NCBI GenBank assembly: GCA_001798185.1
Contig: MGRM01000010.1
Span: 1-46,708, forward strand
DNA from: Deltaproteobacteria bacterium RIFCSPHIGHO2_02_FULL_44_16
Lineage (GTDB): Bacteria; UBA10199; 2-02-FULL-44-16
Length of the DNA: 46,708 bases
Direction: 5' to 3'
Below the pieces are notes generated by a model. It did no database searches. It saw only the letters and a program-made list of their open reading frames with translations, and was not told the DNA's origin. Numbering within the stretch: the stretch's first letter is position 1; each line of letters starts with the position of its first letter. The position numbers and the translations under genes are program-made. Shown one piece after another: positions 1 through 8,532 of the stretch.

Positions 1-45
1 AAACTCACCTCTACCAGGTTCGGAACCGCTTTTCTTTATCCAATT

Positions 46-1080
46 TCAACTAGCTTTGGCACATTCCCATATTCCTTCTTGTATTCCTCCTCCGTAAGTA
101 TCAAAAAAGTCTTGTTCCAGTTTCTCTGCATCACTATTTCGATTTGCTTTTGCAGCGAGTACCCTTTCAAGGAAGTTAATGGCGTGTTGCATTTTTGTAT
201 GAAATTGTTTCGCATTTTTTGTACCTAAGAGAGCTTTGTCCCCGAGTTCTTTGCGAATCTTGTGAAATGGTTCTCCTTTTTCACTGTGGAGTAACACCCA
301 ATGGCCATATTTTTGAGCGAGATGTGCATCGAGAGAGTTCGATATCCGAAGCCGGGCTGTATTTGTAATCGTCATCGTGGTTACCGGTCGGGGTGGTATT
401 GGATCTTGGGTGATAAACGTCACAAAACCGATCGCAACAAGGTTTTGAAATCGCAAGCGTAAAAGCGCGGCTAGATTTTCTGTAAGATATTTTTCAAGAT
501 CAGCTTTGAACTGTGCTTTTTTCGGCTCCTCAAGAACGAAGTTATCAATATTAATATCAGCGGTGATTTTTACAAATTGATGTTCCGATCGGAATGGTCG
601 ACCTGCTGATTTTCGAATTGCAGCGGAGAGATGTTCAGCAGCCGTTGTGATCAAATGGACATATGTTGCTTGTCCATCACTTCCCAGTTGTTCGATAATA
701 AACCAACCATCGGCATGAGTGTCTATGTCTTTCAGTGTTTTAAAAATCGCAAGATCAATGGCGTCCTGCGACTGTTCGACAACACTTTTTCGGATGTCAT
801 GAAAACGGCGATGAATCCGCGAAGAAGCATTCGGATAATTGATCAGATACTGTGCCTCGAGGTTTGTTCGTTCTGAAAATGTTCGGAGAGCGTCTTCAAA
901 AGAGAGGCGCATTGCAGTGCGATGATCATAATAAATATCGGTATTATCAGGAACATCAAACGCGCCCGCTTCTGTATCCAGAACTTCGATGCCAGTATTT
1001 CGTAAGAACTCATCATTCTTGATGATTTTGCCATCGAGGCCAATCGCAGAGAGTGCTCTTTTTTGAAACCCGTGTGTCAT
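46..1080 (-). CDS. hypothetical protein, 344 aa
   Basis: A complete minus-strand reading frame with an ATG start and a TAG stop. I do not recognise the family. The protein is soluble-looking: there is no signal peptide or hydrophobic segment. A stretch near residues 85-115 is rich in Arg, His and Asp, and a hydrophobic beta-like stretch around residues 215-225 precedes a Pro-rich turn (IPPRP). It lies downstream of lolA on the same strand, separated by about 50 bp, so it could be read through from the ftsK-lolA unit. No Shine-Dalgarno is obvious ahead of the ATG. Function is unknown; I am confident only that the length and codon use fit a real gene. Confidence 0.7.
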   Translation of the reverse strand: MTHGFQKRALSAIGLDGKIIKNDEFLRNTGIEVLDTEAGAFDVPDNTDIYYDHRTAMRLSFEDALRTFSERTNLEAQYLINYPNASSRIHRRFHDIRKSVVEQSQDAIDLAIFKTLKDIDTHADGWFIIEQLGSDGQATYVHLITTAAEHLSAAIRKSAGRPFRSEHQFVKITADINIDNFVLEEPKKAQFKADLEKYLTENLAALLRLRFQNLVAIGFVTFITQDPIPPRPVTTMTITNTARLRISNSLDAHLAQKYGHWVLLHSEKGEPFHKIRKELGDKALLGTKNAKQFHTKMQHAINFLERVLAAKANRNSDAEKLEQDFFDTYGGGIQEGIWECAKAS

Positions 1081-1132
1081 ATGTTTTTATTATCGGCACA
1101 ATGGGAAAGAAGTTGTGCGACGTGAACAGGCT

Positions 1133-1756
1133 CTACGGACGTGAAAAGAATGTTTCATCCAACTTTTTATTCGTCACGATATTTGAAAAAAAATAAACAG
1201 TTTTATTTCCTGATTTATTGTTCAAGATAAGCTGTTTCATCAGACCTTCATCCGTGAAAAGAGCATCAAGCGAATGATAAGGACTTTTCTTTGAGTGTGG
1301 CGTCAAATGCAGAGCAAATCTTCCTGGTTCTTTCAGTTGATTCTTGAACTCAGAAGAGAGCGCAGCCCGAAATTCTTTGGTCAGTTTTCCAAAACCCCCA
1401 AGGAATGAAAGTGCCTCTTTGGGAACGATGTCATCAGAGAGTTCTTGCTCCATGAGGCTCTCAGGTTCTCCTGGAACATAGACCCAAAGCATATTACCGG
1501 ACGTAATATAGATTTTGGGAGAAGGAGAAAAATATTCGATGCGGATTTTGCCATCTTTCTTGTAGTCGAGTTTTCCTTTGCGTTCGATTGTTTTTTCCAA
1601 AAGCTCAACATAAGTTTGTTGCGTGAAATGAGCAGAGAGCGAAGTAATACTTTGATAGCGTTGTTCAACCGTTTGAATCTTTTCTTTGAGTGTATTGGCA
1701 GATGCGGAAGAAACAAGAAGAAAGAAAAAGAGAAAATTTTTTAGAATATTTTGCAT
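1133..1756 (-). CDS. lolA: outer-membrane lipoprotein carrier protein LolA
   Basis: Periplasmic chaperone that takes lipoproteins from the LolCDE transporter and delivers them to LolB or the outer membrane. The 207-aa product has a cleavable signal peptide in its first 20 residues (hydrophobic core ending in SASA). The typical LolA fold sequence follows: an early SLSAHFTQ segment, then KGKLDYKKDGKIRIEY and a Trp-containing strand (MLWVYVPG), and a C-terminal beta strand region. Length matches the family. It sits just downstream of ftsK on the same strand, an order also common in gammaproteobacteria. A REP-like palindrome separates the two genes. The assignment rests on this motif order and on the ftsK context. 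Confidence 0.88.
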   Translation of the reverse strand: MQNILKNFLFFFLLVSSASANTLKEKIQTVEQRYQSITSLSAHFTQQTYVELLEKTIERKGKLDYKKDGKIRIEYFSPSPKIYITSGNMLWVYVPGEPESLMEQELSDDIVPKEALSFLGGFGKLTKEFRAALSSEFKNQLKEPGRFALHLTPHSKKSPYHSLDALFTDEGLMKQLILNNKSGNKTVYFFSNIVTNKKLDETFFSRP

Positions 1757-1765
1757 ATGCTTTTT

Positions 1766-1835
1766 GTCATTCCCGCGAAGGCGGGAATCCAGAAAAGCTC
1801 ATAAAAAGCTGGATTCCTGCTTTCGCAGGAATGAC
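1766..1835. repeat. REP-like palindromic repeat (copy 1)
   Basis: Two facing arms, each a small palindrome of the type GTCATTCCCGCG-aaggcGGGAATCC, form a hairpin of about 70 bp between ftsK and lolA. The same family recurs at 4434-4500, 8873-8926 (inside lnt) and 17953-18015. It could act as a transcript-stabilising or attenuating hairpin between the two genes. Confidence 0.85.
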
Positions 1836-1858
1836 ATTCTCGTCAACGTCTGCTGCCA

Positions 1859-4354
1859 TTACTTTTCCATTCTTTGACCAATGACTTCGCGAGGCTTACT
1901 GCCATCGGGCGGGCCGACGATTCCTTCTGATTGCATCCGCTCGATCATGCGCGCAGCTCGATTATATCCAATGCGCATTCGCCGTTGGATCATGGAAATC
2001 GAAGCCTGACGCGTGTCAGTGACGATTTGTACGGCGCGATCATAGAGTTCGTCATCTTCTTCGGTGAATTCTTCGTCTTCGATTTCCTTTTGACGATCAG
2101 CGTAGGTGAGAATCGATTCGTCATATATCGGTTTTCCTTGCTGCTTCAGATGCGTCACTACACGCGCGATTTCACTCTCGGTAACCAAACAACCATGATG
2201 GCGCGTAATGGTTCCTCCCGTCGGGGACATAAAAAGCATGTCGCCAGCGCCAAGTAACTGCTCTGCTCCCATGGAGTCGAGAATCGTGCGCGAGTCGTGG
2301 CGAGCCGTCACTTTAAACGCCATGCGCGCAGGAAAGTTTGCTTTGATAAGACCCGTGACCACATCCACCGAAGGGCGCTGTGTTGCCAAAATTAAATGAA
2401 TACCGGCAGCGCGCGCCATCTGTGCAAGGCGAGTGATGGTCTCTTCCATCTCTTGCGATGAAGTCATCATAAGATCTGCAAGCTCATCAATAATAATCAC
2501 AATATAAGGAATGACGCCGGTGTGAGCAATGGCTTCAGGATCAATGCTTGTCAGTTCTTCAGCTTTTTCAAGAGAGACGATCTTGATCTGTTTCTTTTTC
2601 ATCTTTTCATTATAACCGGCGATGTTGCGTGTGCCAGAGTCAGCCATCAAGCGATAACGACGCTCCATCTCTTTCGTAGCCCAACGCATGGCAGAGATCG
2701 CTTGTTTTGGTTTGGTCACGACAGGAAGGAGGAGATGTGGAATTCCTTCGTAGACTGAAAGCTCTAACATTTTCGGATCAATCAGCAAAAGACGGCAATC
2801 TTCAGGACTCATTTTATAGAGAAGACTCATGATCATCGTGTTGATGGCAACACTTTTCCCAGCCCCCGTAGCGCCAGCGATAAGAATATGGGGCATGCGA
2901 GTGAGATCCAACACTACCGGTTTTCCTTCGGTGTTGGTTCCAAGCGCCAAAGGAATTTTGTTAGAGGATCGTTGAAAAAAGGTTGAGGCAATAATATTTT
3001 TGAGCCAGACAATTTCACGTTCGTGGTTGGGAACTTCGATGCCGACAGCAGCTTTTCCCGGAAGATGAGGAATAATACGAACACTTCGCCCACCAAGAGC
3101 GAGCGAAAGATCATCTTCGAGATTGACCACTTTATTTACTTTCATGCCCGGAGCCGGTTCAAATTCATACATCGTAATCACAGGGCCTGGATGAATGGCC
3201 GTCACCCGACCGCGGACTTCAAAGTCGGTTAATTTTTTTTCTAAAAGAAGAGAATTTTTTTTAAGCGATGTCTCATCGATTTCCGCTTTGGGTCCCTCTT
3301 TGGTGTCGAGCAGCGACAGAGGTGGAGGATCATATCCCTCCATGTTCATCTGCAAAAATTTAAGTTGGCTATCAGAAATAATTTTCTTTTTCAGGTCAGG
3401 GCGCTTTGAAATTTTTGGACCGCCTGCTTGATGTTCATCGTTATGATCTTTCCCATTCCCTTCGGTTTCATCATCTTCCTCTTCATCGAGATCTTCATCC
3501 TCTTCTTCATTGTCCTCTTCCTCGTCGTCATCTTCATCGAGATCTTCATCCTCTTCGTCATCATCTGGTTCTTCATCCTCTTCCAGCCCATGATGTGTCG
3601 GTCGCTCAATGCGCACCGGCGTGTGAGCTCCATCTTCTTCGTCTTCATCCATCGGCGCATGACGGCCAATGAGATCGATCAAGCCTTGAAAGGGAATCAT
3701 GGCAAGCGTTCCGGTTCGGCGAAGACCTTGAACGGCGATTCTTCCTATGTCTGGAAGATGATCGCCAAGAGTGACGAGTCCATGCCAAAGACCAACGGTG
3801 CACCAGAGAAGCGCTCGATGAAGATTGAGAAATAAGGCGCTGATCGTGAGTTGAGTGGTGAGAAGAAAAAAGAGAAGAATAAGAGCGCTGGAAACAATAT
3901 ACGCGCCTGGGCGATTTACATACGAAATGAGAGTTTGCCCCAGAAGCCCGCCAACAATGCCTCCGCCGGCAATGGCATACCTCCCCATATTGATGGTTTC
4001 AAATCGCAAATGGAAAAACGTGCTGACAAAAGCGATCAGCAGCGAAGCAAAAAGAATATCGCGCAGCCGAAAAGAGATCGTCTTTCCAAAAAATTGAAGA
4101 AAGGAAAGGAGAAAGAAAAGAGCTGCGGTGATGTAACTACTGACGCCGATAAGTGTCAGGAGAATATCGGCAACATACGCTCCGATAATGCCACAGAGGT
4201 TCCCAATCTGTTCTACATTTGTTGCAGAGTTGAGTGCGGGATCGGTCGGACTATACGAAGCAAGGCTCAGGGTAAAAAAAAGACCGAGAGCAAGAAACAA
4301 AATGCCCCAGATCTCACGAGCAAAATCAAATCCATTGCGATCATTTCGGGCCAT
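1859..4354 (-). CDS. ftsK: DNA translocase FtsK/SpoIIIE
   Basis: Septum-located ATPase that pumps chromosomal DNA and helps resolve dimers at XerCD/dif during division. The N-terminal 190 residues hold four or five membrane segments. An extremely acidic linker follows, nearly all Asp/Glu from about residue 258 to 298. The motor then has Walker A GATGAGKS near residue 495, Walker B IIIDELADL and the LILATQRPS motif. A C-terminal winged-helix gamma domain (about 60 residues) contains the QRRMRIGYNRAARMIE DNA-reading helix. I chose the ATG giving MARNDRNGF; an in-frame ATG 48 bp upstream (4402) is also possible and neither has a clear Shine-Dalgarno. The linker is shorter and much more acidic than the Pro/Gln-rich linker of E. 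coli. Confidence 0.95.
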   Translation of the reverse strand: MARNDRNGFDFAREIWGILFLALGLFFTLSLASYSPTDPALNSATNVEQIGNLCGIIGAYVADILLTLIGVSSYITAALFFLLSFLQFFGKTISFRLRDILFASLLIAFVSTFFHLRFETINMGRYAIAGGGIVGGLLGQTLISYVNRPGAYIVSSALILLFFLLTTQLTISALFLNLHRALLWCTVGLWHGLVTLGDHLPDIGRIAVQGLRRTGTLAMIPFQGLIDLIGRHAPMDEDEEDGAHTPVRIERPTHHGLEEDEEPDDDEEDEDLDEDDDEEEDNEEEDEDLDEEEDDETEGNGKDHNDEHQAGGPKISKRPDLKKKIISDSQLKFLQMNMEGYDPPPLSLLDTKEGPKAEIDETSLKKNSLLLEKKLTDFEVRGRVTAIHPGPVITMYEFEPAPGMKVNKVVNLEDDLSLALGGRSVRIIPHLPGKAAVGIEVPNHEREIVWLKNIIASTFFQRSSNKIPLALGTNTEGKPVVLDLTRMPHILIAGATGAGKSVAINTMIMSLLYKMSPEDCRLLLIDPKMLELSVYEGIPHLLLPVVTKPKQAISAMRWATKEMERRYRLMADSGTRNIAGYNEKMKKKQIKIVSLEKAEELTSIDPEAIAHTGVIPYIVIIIDELADLMMTSSQEMEETITRLAQMARAAGIHLILATQRPSVDVVTGLIKANFPARMAFKVTARHDSRTILDSMGAEQLLGAGDMLFMSPTGGTITRHHGCLVTESEIARVVTHLKQQGKPIYDESILTYADRQKEIEDEEFTEEDDELYDRAVQIVTDTRQASISMIQRRMRIGYNRAARMIERMQSEGIVGPPDGSKPREVIGQRMEK

Positions 4355-4433
4355 AGAATAAAAAAGTACGTTAGTTTCACCGTAAGTGTCAATCAAATGC
4401 ATCTATAGTAAATTAACTTTTAATAAGTACGAT

Positions 4434-4500
4434 GTCATTCCTGCGAAAGCAGGAATCCAGATATTTAGCCTTTCTGGATCCCCGCCTGCGCGGGGATGAC
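4434..4500. repeat. REP-like palindromic repeat (copy 2)
   Basis: Same family as 1766-1835: GTCATTCCTGCG-aaagcAGGAATCC facing GGATCCCCGCC-tgcgCGGGGATGAC across a short spacer. It lies between the HD-GYP gene and ftsK, both on the minus strand. Confidence 0.85.
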
Positions 4501-4530
4501 AATATCCTCGTTGAAAGTTAAACGGCTCTA

Positions 4531-6057
4531 TTACTCTCCTGTGATGAGCGTTTGAAAGACTCCCGCGAGTTCAGGATCAAATTGTGTTCCACTTCCCTGA
4601 GAGAGCTCTTCAAGCGCTTTATCCAGACTTAGAGGTGTTTCGCGGTAAGGTTGAGGAGAGGTCATGGCATCCCAGCTTTCGGCAATGGCAAGAATGCGTG
4701 CACTTTTCGGAATTTCATCTCCATGGAGAGAATCTGGATAGCCATTTCCATCAAATCGTTCATGATGATGTTTAATCGCTTCCCGTTCTTTTTCCAAAAA
4801 GGGAATATCTTGAAGAATTTCTGCTGCAAAGAGTGGGTGCTGATGAAGAAGCTGTCGTTCTGCAGAACTAATCGGATCTTTTTTTGCAATGAGGTCTGAA
4901 CTTAAAAGAAGTTTGCCGATATCATGCAAGAGACCAGCGCGATGAATCACTCCAAGCTCTTGAGGAGAGACCCCAATTTTTGCGGCAAGACGTTCTGCAA
5001 AGAAAGAGACACGTTCTGCATGTGCCACGAGAAGTTGGCGCTGAAGAGGAATTTCGCTTAAAGCCGTGATCAGCGCATGAAAATATTTTTGCATGGCTTC
5101 TTGGCTTATTTTTTGAGCCTCCTCTTTGAGCGAAGAGAGGAGTTGACGGTTTTCGGAGAGCGTTTTTTGACACTGAAGAAGATCGCTGAGGGTGCACAAT
5201 GAATGAGTTTGATCGCGTCGGGCAATTTTTAAAGCCTCTGTGGATTTCGCAATCAGTTCTTCAATCGTCTCTTTTTGTCCGAGTTCGGCAACACCAATGC
5301 TGATCACGAGATGCGCTTCGCCCGAAAATGCAGCGATAATTCGTTTCGATGCGCGAACAGCGGCCTCTTCATCGGATTCAGGGAAAATAACGGCAAAGAG
5401 ATGATCGCTATAACGAGAGAGAGTGTCGACATCTCGCACCGTTTTTTCAAGGAGCTGCGCTCCTTTCCTCAGAAGTTCTTCACTTTGGTGATGCCCCAGT
5501 TTCTTTTTCACTTCTTCAAAGTGTTTGAGTTCAATCATTGCTATTGAAAGGGGACGACGATATCGATTCGCTTTTTTAACTTCTTGCTGCAAGATATCAT
5601 GAAAATGACGATGATTGAGAAGATGCGTCAGTTCATCTCGAATCGACATTTCTTTCATCCGATGCGCTGTTTTGATGAGTTGCTCATGAAGTTGTTGACG
5701 TTCGACGAGATGGTGGATGGCATTCATCATGGCCATAGAACCGAGGTCCTCGACCGTGATCATTTCTCGCCTGCCCGTGATGAACTCGCGATAGGGATGA
5801 CTTGCCGCAAGGGAAGGGACAATGAGAAGCACCGGCATTTCTGCAAGAAGATCCAAAAGATGTTCCAAGTGTCCGTTGGGAGATGCGAGCGTGTCGATCA
5901 GATAGACATCACTTTTTTCCACTTGAAATTCTTCCGCTTTTCCCATGACTTTGAGAGAACTTTGGGGGTACATGTGCTGGAGTGTTTTTCGTATTCCTTC
6001 AGCGAGTTCAGGACGTTGGGTGTAAAAGCAAAGATCGGGATTTTTTTGAAATGTCAT
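4531..6057 (-). CDS. HD-GYP domain protein with degenerate GGDEF domain
   Basis: A 508-aa cyclic-di-GMP signalling protein. Residues 1-125 look like a receiver-type alpha/beta domain without an obvious conserved phospho-acceptor set. Residues about 135-290 form a GGDEF domain (RDELTHLLNHRHF at its start), but the catalytic loop reads RYSDHLF in place of RxGGDEF, so cyclase activity is unlikely. A coiled linker precedes an HD-GYP domain (about 330-508) with HDIGK, HHHERFDGNGYP and the DAMTSPQPYR segment intact, which predicts c-di-GMP phosphodiesterase activity. The degenerate GGDEF may bind GTP as an effector, as in other such pairs; that is inference. It is transcribed away from the TPR gene at 6.1 kb. 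Confidence 0.88.
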   Translation of the reverse strand: MTFQKNPDLCFYTQRPELAEGIRKTLQHMYPQSSLKVMGKAEEFQVEKSDVYLIDTLASPNGHLEHLLDLLAEMPVLLIVPSLAASHPYREFITGRREMITVEDLGSMAMMNAIHHLVERQQLHEQLIKTAHRMKEMSIRDELTHLLNHRHFHDILQQEVKKANRYRRPLSIAMIELKHFEEVKKKLGHHQSEELLRKGAQLLEKTVRDVDTLSRYSDHLFAVIFPESDEEAAVRASKRIIAAFSGEAHLVISIGVAELGQKETIEELIAKSTEALKIARRDQTHSLCTLSDLLQCQKTLSENRQLLSSLKEEAQKISQEAMQKYFHALITALSEIPLQRQLLVAHAERVSFFAERLAAKIGVSPQELGVIHRAGLLHDIGKLLLSSDLIAKKDPISSAERQLLHQHPLFAAEILQDIPFLEKEREAIKHHHERFDGNGYPDSLHGDEIPKSARILAIAESWDAMTSPQPYRETPLSLDKALEELSQGSGTQFDPELAGVFQTLITGE

Positions 6058-6102
6058 GGGGTTTCTTAAATATGTTTATAAAGAAAAATCCCTTCAATTG
6101 CA

Positions 6103-7218
6103 ATGAGAAAGAATAAAATAATGAGATCTTTCTTTAAGTTTATCCCTCTCCTTTTGTTCGTTGCTCTCCCCCGACCAGTTCAGTCCATTTCCGATAAGAG
6201 GGATAAGGTCATTGTGGACCAACTTCTCAAAGGGCAAGAATATCTTTTGCGACGACACTATGATGATGCTCTCCGCATTTTTGCATCCCTCAAAAAAGAA
6301 TTCCCAAATTCTCCTGCAGGATATTTTGGAGAAATGGCTTCTTTTCAAATCAAAATGTTGGAAACAGAAAGTTTTGAACTTGAAGAAGCTTTTAAAGTTG
6401 TATCTAAGCAGGGGGAGAAAGCAGTCGCGTTTGTCATGCAACGTTATCAACCTTCTGCTCAGGAGCTTATGCTTGCAGCATCTTTTTATGGACTTCTTGG
6501 ATTTGCGCAGGCGCGACATGAACGATGGATCTCTGCTTACTTTCTCGGAACAAAATCCCAACAAATTTTTCGTCGCTTGAAACGTGAGTATCCAAATTTT
6601 CACGATGCTGATTTTGGAATCGGAATGTACCTCTATTGGAAAAGTGTTTTTGCGGATCGTCTTCCGTTCATCCCATTTATTTCAGATCGACGGAAGGAAG
6701 GAGAAGCGCTTGTCCAGAATGCGCAGAACAAGGGATGGATGACGAGAGAGCTTGCGGGCATTAATCTTGGAACGATTGCTCTTGAAGAGAAACGATATCC
6801 AGAAGCGGTGAAAATTTTTTCAGACTTTCTCACACAATATCCTCACAATCTTCTCCTTCGTTCTTTTTTGGGGAGAACCTCTTTGGCGATGCAACAGTAT
6901 AAAAAAGCTGAAGAGGAATTTCGTAAAACACTTGTCGTCGATGCTTCGTATGCAAAAGGGATCTATTTTGTGGCGATCAGTCTTCTCTTTCAGGAGAAGC
7001 CGGCGCTTCTTTCTGAAGCTGAACAGCATCTTCGTCATTTTTTAGAATTGAGAGCGACCGATGAATGGAAATCTTTTGCGCATTATTGGCTCGGAGTCAT
7101 TGAAGAAAAAAGAGGGGACATGGGAAAAGCAAAAGATGAATATGAAAGGGCGTTAGCCCTGAATCCAAAATTGAAACAGGCAACCTTTCGGATCAGAGGT
7201 TTAGGAGGAGGATTGTAA
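6103..7218 (+). CDS. TPR-repeat periplasmic protein
   Basis: The 371-aa product begins with a signal-peptide-like segment (basic start, then FIPLLLFVALP). Helical repeats of TPR type follow from about residue 40, with the clearest TPR signatures at 225-260 (RYPEAVKIFSDFL), 265-300 and 345-371 (YERALALNPKLKQA). TPRs normally act as protein-interaction scaffolds; the partner is unknown. The stop codon abuts the GTG start of the patatin gene, so the TPR gene, the lipase and lnt probably form one operon concerned with the envelope. ATG 6121 is an alternative start and neither start has a strong Shine-Dalgarno. Confidence 0.8.
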   Translation: MRKNKIMRSFFKFIPLLLFVALPRPVQSISDKRDKVIVDQLLKGQEYLLRRHYDDALRIFASLKKEFPNSPAGYFGEMASFQIKMLETESFELEEAFKVVSKQGEKAVAFVMQRYQPSAQELMLAASFYGLLGFAQARHERWISAYFLGTKSQQIFRRLKREYPNFHDADFGIGMYLYWKSVFADRLPFIPFISDRRKEGEALVQNAQNKGWMTRELAGINLGTIALEEKRYPEAVKIFSDFLTQYPHNLLLRSFLGRTSLAMQQYKKAEEEFRKTLVVDASYAKGIYFVAISLLFQEKPALLSEAEQHLRHFLELRATDEWKSFAHYWLGVIEEKRGDMGKAKDEYERALALNPKLKQATFRIRGLGGGL

Positions 7219-8532
7219 GTGGGAATTACGATTGTCCAAAAAAGTGATCTGCAAAAAAAGAAACCGAAAGCAACCAAGGCGCTTATTCTTGCTGGTGGAG
7301 CTGTTACGGGTGGCTCGTTTAAAGCGGGTGGGCTTAAAGCATTGAATGATTATCTGGTTGGATTTCAAGTGACCGATTTCGATCTGTATGTCGGCATCAG
7401 TTCCGGAAGTCTTTTAGCAGCGCCGCTGATGGGCGGGATCCCGCCGCATTCGATTCTGCGAAGTCTCGATGGGACGTCAAAACATTTCACGCAGTTGAGA
7501 GGATGGCACTATTATCGTCCGAATATAGATGAATTTATCGGTCGTCCCATTCGCTTTTTTCTCAAAGCAGCGAGTTGGATTCCGACACGAATGTTGCGGG
7601 TCCTGCAACATCCTTCTCTTGTGACAGCCTTCCCAAAAAATTTGCTGCTGTTTCTTCAAGCTCCTTCCCTTCAAAGGTACGATGATATGCTCAGTCCTTT
7701 ATCGGACGTGCTCGGTCCCTTGAGTCTGACGTCATTTGTCGATCTTTTGCCTTCGGGACTTTTTGATAATCGTCCCATTGAACACTACATACGCACGAAC
7801 ATCGAACGAAATGGTCTGACCAATGATTTTAATGTTGCCGCTCAGATGACAGGGAAGCGTCTCTATATTTGTGCCATGACGCTCGATGGAGCGAAGCGCG
7901 TCATTTTTGGTCCTGGTGAAAATACCTCTGCCACGATTTCTGAAGCGGTGATGGCGTCAACTGCTATGCCGGGATTTTATCGTCCTGCCTCGATTCGTGG
8001 GATAGATTATGTTGACGGCGGAGTTCAAGAGACAGCAGATATCGACATTGCGATCAGAAAAGGAGCGCAGCTTCTCGTTTGTTACAATCCGTTTCGACCT
8101 TATGAACGCGAGCAATTTGTCGATGCGCATAAGCGACGAACTTACAAAGGAGATCTCGCTGCAGGGGGAATTTTCGGTGTGCTCAATCAAATCTTTCGCG
8201 CCGCTTTTCATGCGCGGCTTCGCATGGCGTTGAAACAGTTTGAACGCGACCCCTCTTTTAAGGGAGATATCATTCTCATCGAACCGCGACCAGATGACGT
8301 CGATTTTTTTATGCTCAATCCTTTTTCGTTACGACATTCTGTCAAAGCCGCGCAGCTCGGATTTACTTCAGTTCGCAATTCGATCGAAGAAAAATTTGAA
8401 GAGGTGAAAAAAATATTTGCGTCGTATGGCATTAAGATGAGCCGCGCGCGCGTGAATCGAGAATATGATCTGTTGAAAAGCAGATCAGCTGACGATGACA
8501 AAGTGCGAAAAGTATTAGAAGAAAGAAAATGA
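7219..8532 (+). CDS. patatin-like phospholipase family protein
   Basis: A 437-aa serine lipase of the patatin fold. The oxyanion-hole glycine run (LILAGGAVTGGSFKAGG) is at about residues 23-39, the nucleophile elbow GISSGS at about 60-65, and the catalytic Asp in YVDGG at about 262-266 (DGG in place of DGA/DGG, which is normal). There is no signal peptide, so it is probably cytosolic or peripheral to the membrane. The GTG start is used directly after the TPR gene stop codon, and the 3' end overlaps the lnt start (ATGA). Substrate is unknown; lipid acyl ester hydrolysis is the family role. Confidence 0.88.
   Translation: MGITIVQKSDLQKKKPKATKALILAGGAVTGGSFKAGGLKALNDYLVGFQVTDFDLYVGISSGSLLAAPLMGGIPPHSILRSLDGTSKHFTQLRGWHYYRPNIDEFIGRPIRFFLKAASWIPTRMLRVLQHPSLVTAFPKNLLLFLQAPSLQRYDDMLSPLSDVLGPLSLTSFVDLLPSGLFDNRPIEHYIRTNIERNGLTNDFNVAAQMTGKRLYICAMTLDGAKRVIFGPGENTSATISEAVMASTAMPGFYRPASIRGIDYVDGGVQETADIDIAIRKGAQLLVCYNPFRPYEREQFVDAHKRRTYKGDLAAGGIFGVLNQIFRAAFHARLRMALKQFERDPSFKGDIILIEPRPDDVDFFMLNPFSLRHSVKAAQLGFTSVRNSIEEKFEEVKKIFASYGIKMSRARVNREYDLLKSRSADDDKVRKVLEERK

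Noticed and set aside
3391-3835. Overlapping frames of both strands rich in His/Leu or Lys/Met
   Set aside because: They are shadows of the low-complexity acidic linker codons of ftsK.
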